The notes under the pieces were generated by a model. That model did not search any database. It had not been told where the DNA came from and was given only the letters and a program-made list of their open reading frames with translations. The position numbers were made by a program, and so were the translations under genes. From NCBI GenBank assembly GCA_007134165.1, contig SLLJ01000083.1, positions 1 to 5,784 on the forward strand: a stretch of 5,784 bases of DNA. Reading direction: 5' to 3'. Shown in pieces: positions 5,457-5,784 of the stretch. The stretch comes from Nitriliruptoraceae bacterium. GTDB lineage: Bacteria > Actinomycetota > Nitriliruptoria > Nitriliruptorales > Nitriliruptoraceae. The number at the start of each line of letters is the position of its first letter. Positions within the stretch are counted from its first letter, which is position 1.

Positions 5457-5506
5457 GTTGTGTCCTGCAGTTCGAGGCTCCGGGGCCTCGAACTGCAGGA
5501 CACAAC
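5457..5506. terminator. Perfect 22-bp-stem palindrome, copy 2 (possible terminator of gene 2)
   Basis: The arms 5457-5478 and 5485-5506 are perfect inverted repeats around loop TCCGGG. The whole 50-nt unit equals 2272-2321 except for one loop base (T to C). It begins 44 nt after the stop of gene 2, a normal place for a terminator, and the stem would be extremely stable in RNA. There is no T-tract on either strand. About 7 nt upstream (CCGGAGC) are also shared with copy 1, whereas the downstream flanks differ. A repetitive or mobile palindrome that also stops transcription would explain both copies. Confidence 0.65.
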
Positions 5507-5560
5507 CGGCGCGCGGCCCCGTTCGAGTCCTGTCGGGCTTGGCGGTGCGCCCATCCGGTG

Positions 5561-5608
5561 GTTGGTACAACGATTCGTCCGGGGTGCTGGACGATCCTCG
5601 GTACCAAC
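5561..5608. repeat. Imperfect hairpin after gene 2
   Basis: GTTGGTAC at 5561-5568 pairs with GTACCAAC at 5601-5608, and TCGTCC at 5575-5580 with GGACGA at 5589-5594, around an 8-nt loop with an unpaired internal part of 6 nt on each side. It could be an operator-like inverted repeat ahead of the next reading frame or a weak RNA hairpin. No function can be assigned. Confidence 0.35.
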
Positions 5609-5632
5609 GGTGCACCCTGCAGCCATGCCGCC

Positions 5633-5784
5633 ATGGCCGAGCTCAGCGTTGGAGTGCTCGACGGTCTGCAAGCCGTGCCGGCTCGAGATCTGGATGCCGC
5701 GCTCGTGACCACCGATGCTCGTACGGCACGGGCCGCCGCACCCGGGACGCCAGCCGCAGACGCCGGGACGCCAGCCGCAGACGC
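5633..5784 (+). CDS. Possible partial reading frame, cut by the window end; unknown function
   Basis: From ATG 5633 the frame reads MAELSVGVLDGLQAVPARD, then LDAALVTTDARTARAAAPG, and then repeats GTPAADA to the window edge with no stop. The stretch LDAALVTTDARTARAA resembles the C-terminal part of PIN-domain (VapC-type) toxins, where an LVTxDxRxARA motif is common, but the earlier PIN residues are not visible upstream in any frame. It could therefore be a decayed PIN fragment, the start of an unrelated Ala-rich protein, or chance. No clear Shine-Dalgarno site precedes it, and its G/C bias in third positions (roughly two-thirds) is weaker than in genes 1 and 2. Confidence 0.3.
   Translation, partial: MAELSVGVLDGLQAVPARDLDAALVTTDARTARAAAPGTPAADAGTPAAD
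5742..5784. repeat. 21-bp tandem repeat running off the window
   Basis: Two exact 21-nt units (5742-5762 and 5763-5783) begin CCGGGACGCCAGCCGCAG, and the last base starts a possible third. The unit is seven codons, so in the frame from 5633 it encodes GTPAADA repeats. The sequence ends inside the array, so the copy number is unknown. Confidence 0.85.

Overview
The window is very GC-rich DNA with coding regions biased to G/C in third codon positions. Its two large genes carry S-layer homology (SLH) repeats with signatures such as GRVDGTYDPAGFVTRAQMATF and cysteine-flanked first repeats. This style fits a high-GC actinobacterium, perhaps of the Nitriliruptoria/Euzebyales/Acidimicrobiia kind. 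The lineage is inferred from protein style only, since no marker gene is present. The far end runs into a 21-bp tandem repeat, so this may be a small contig that broke at a repeat.

Layout. Positions 1-272 hold no convincing gene but include a 14-bp tandem repeat shortly before gene 1. Gene 1 (273-1769, +) encodes a secreted protein with GerMN, Gmad2 and three SLH repeats. Positions 1770-2744 are a 975-nt gap without an intact gene but rich in repeats: a cluster of three short direct repeats, one half of a dispersed 53-bp repeat pair, a perfect 22-bp-stem palindrome followed at once by a second hairpin, a short coding-like remnant, and the second 53-bp copy just before gene 2. Gene 2 (2745-5412, +) encodes a large secreted protein with two SLH repeats and a right-handed beta-helix, but its reading frame is broken twice. 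The same palindrome recurs 44 nt after its stop codon. A tentative partial reading frame (from 5633) enters the tandem repeat at the window edge.

How it fits together. Both large genes lie on the + strand. Each starts at an ATG exactly 8 nt after a GGGAGG ribosome-binding site, and both products appear exported and held on the cell surface by SLH repeats. They look like two separately transcribed cell-envelope proteins, not a pathway operon. Gene 2 in this copy would not give a full-length product unless both frame breaks are sequencing errors. Both breaks fit loss of a single G, which restores an 889-residue protein; the second may instead reflect a larger internal deletion. I see no defence system, CRISPR array, tRNA, rRNA or transposase. 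The most distinctive unexplained signal is the pair of near-identical long palindromes on either side of gene 2.
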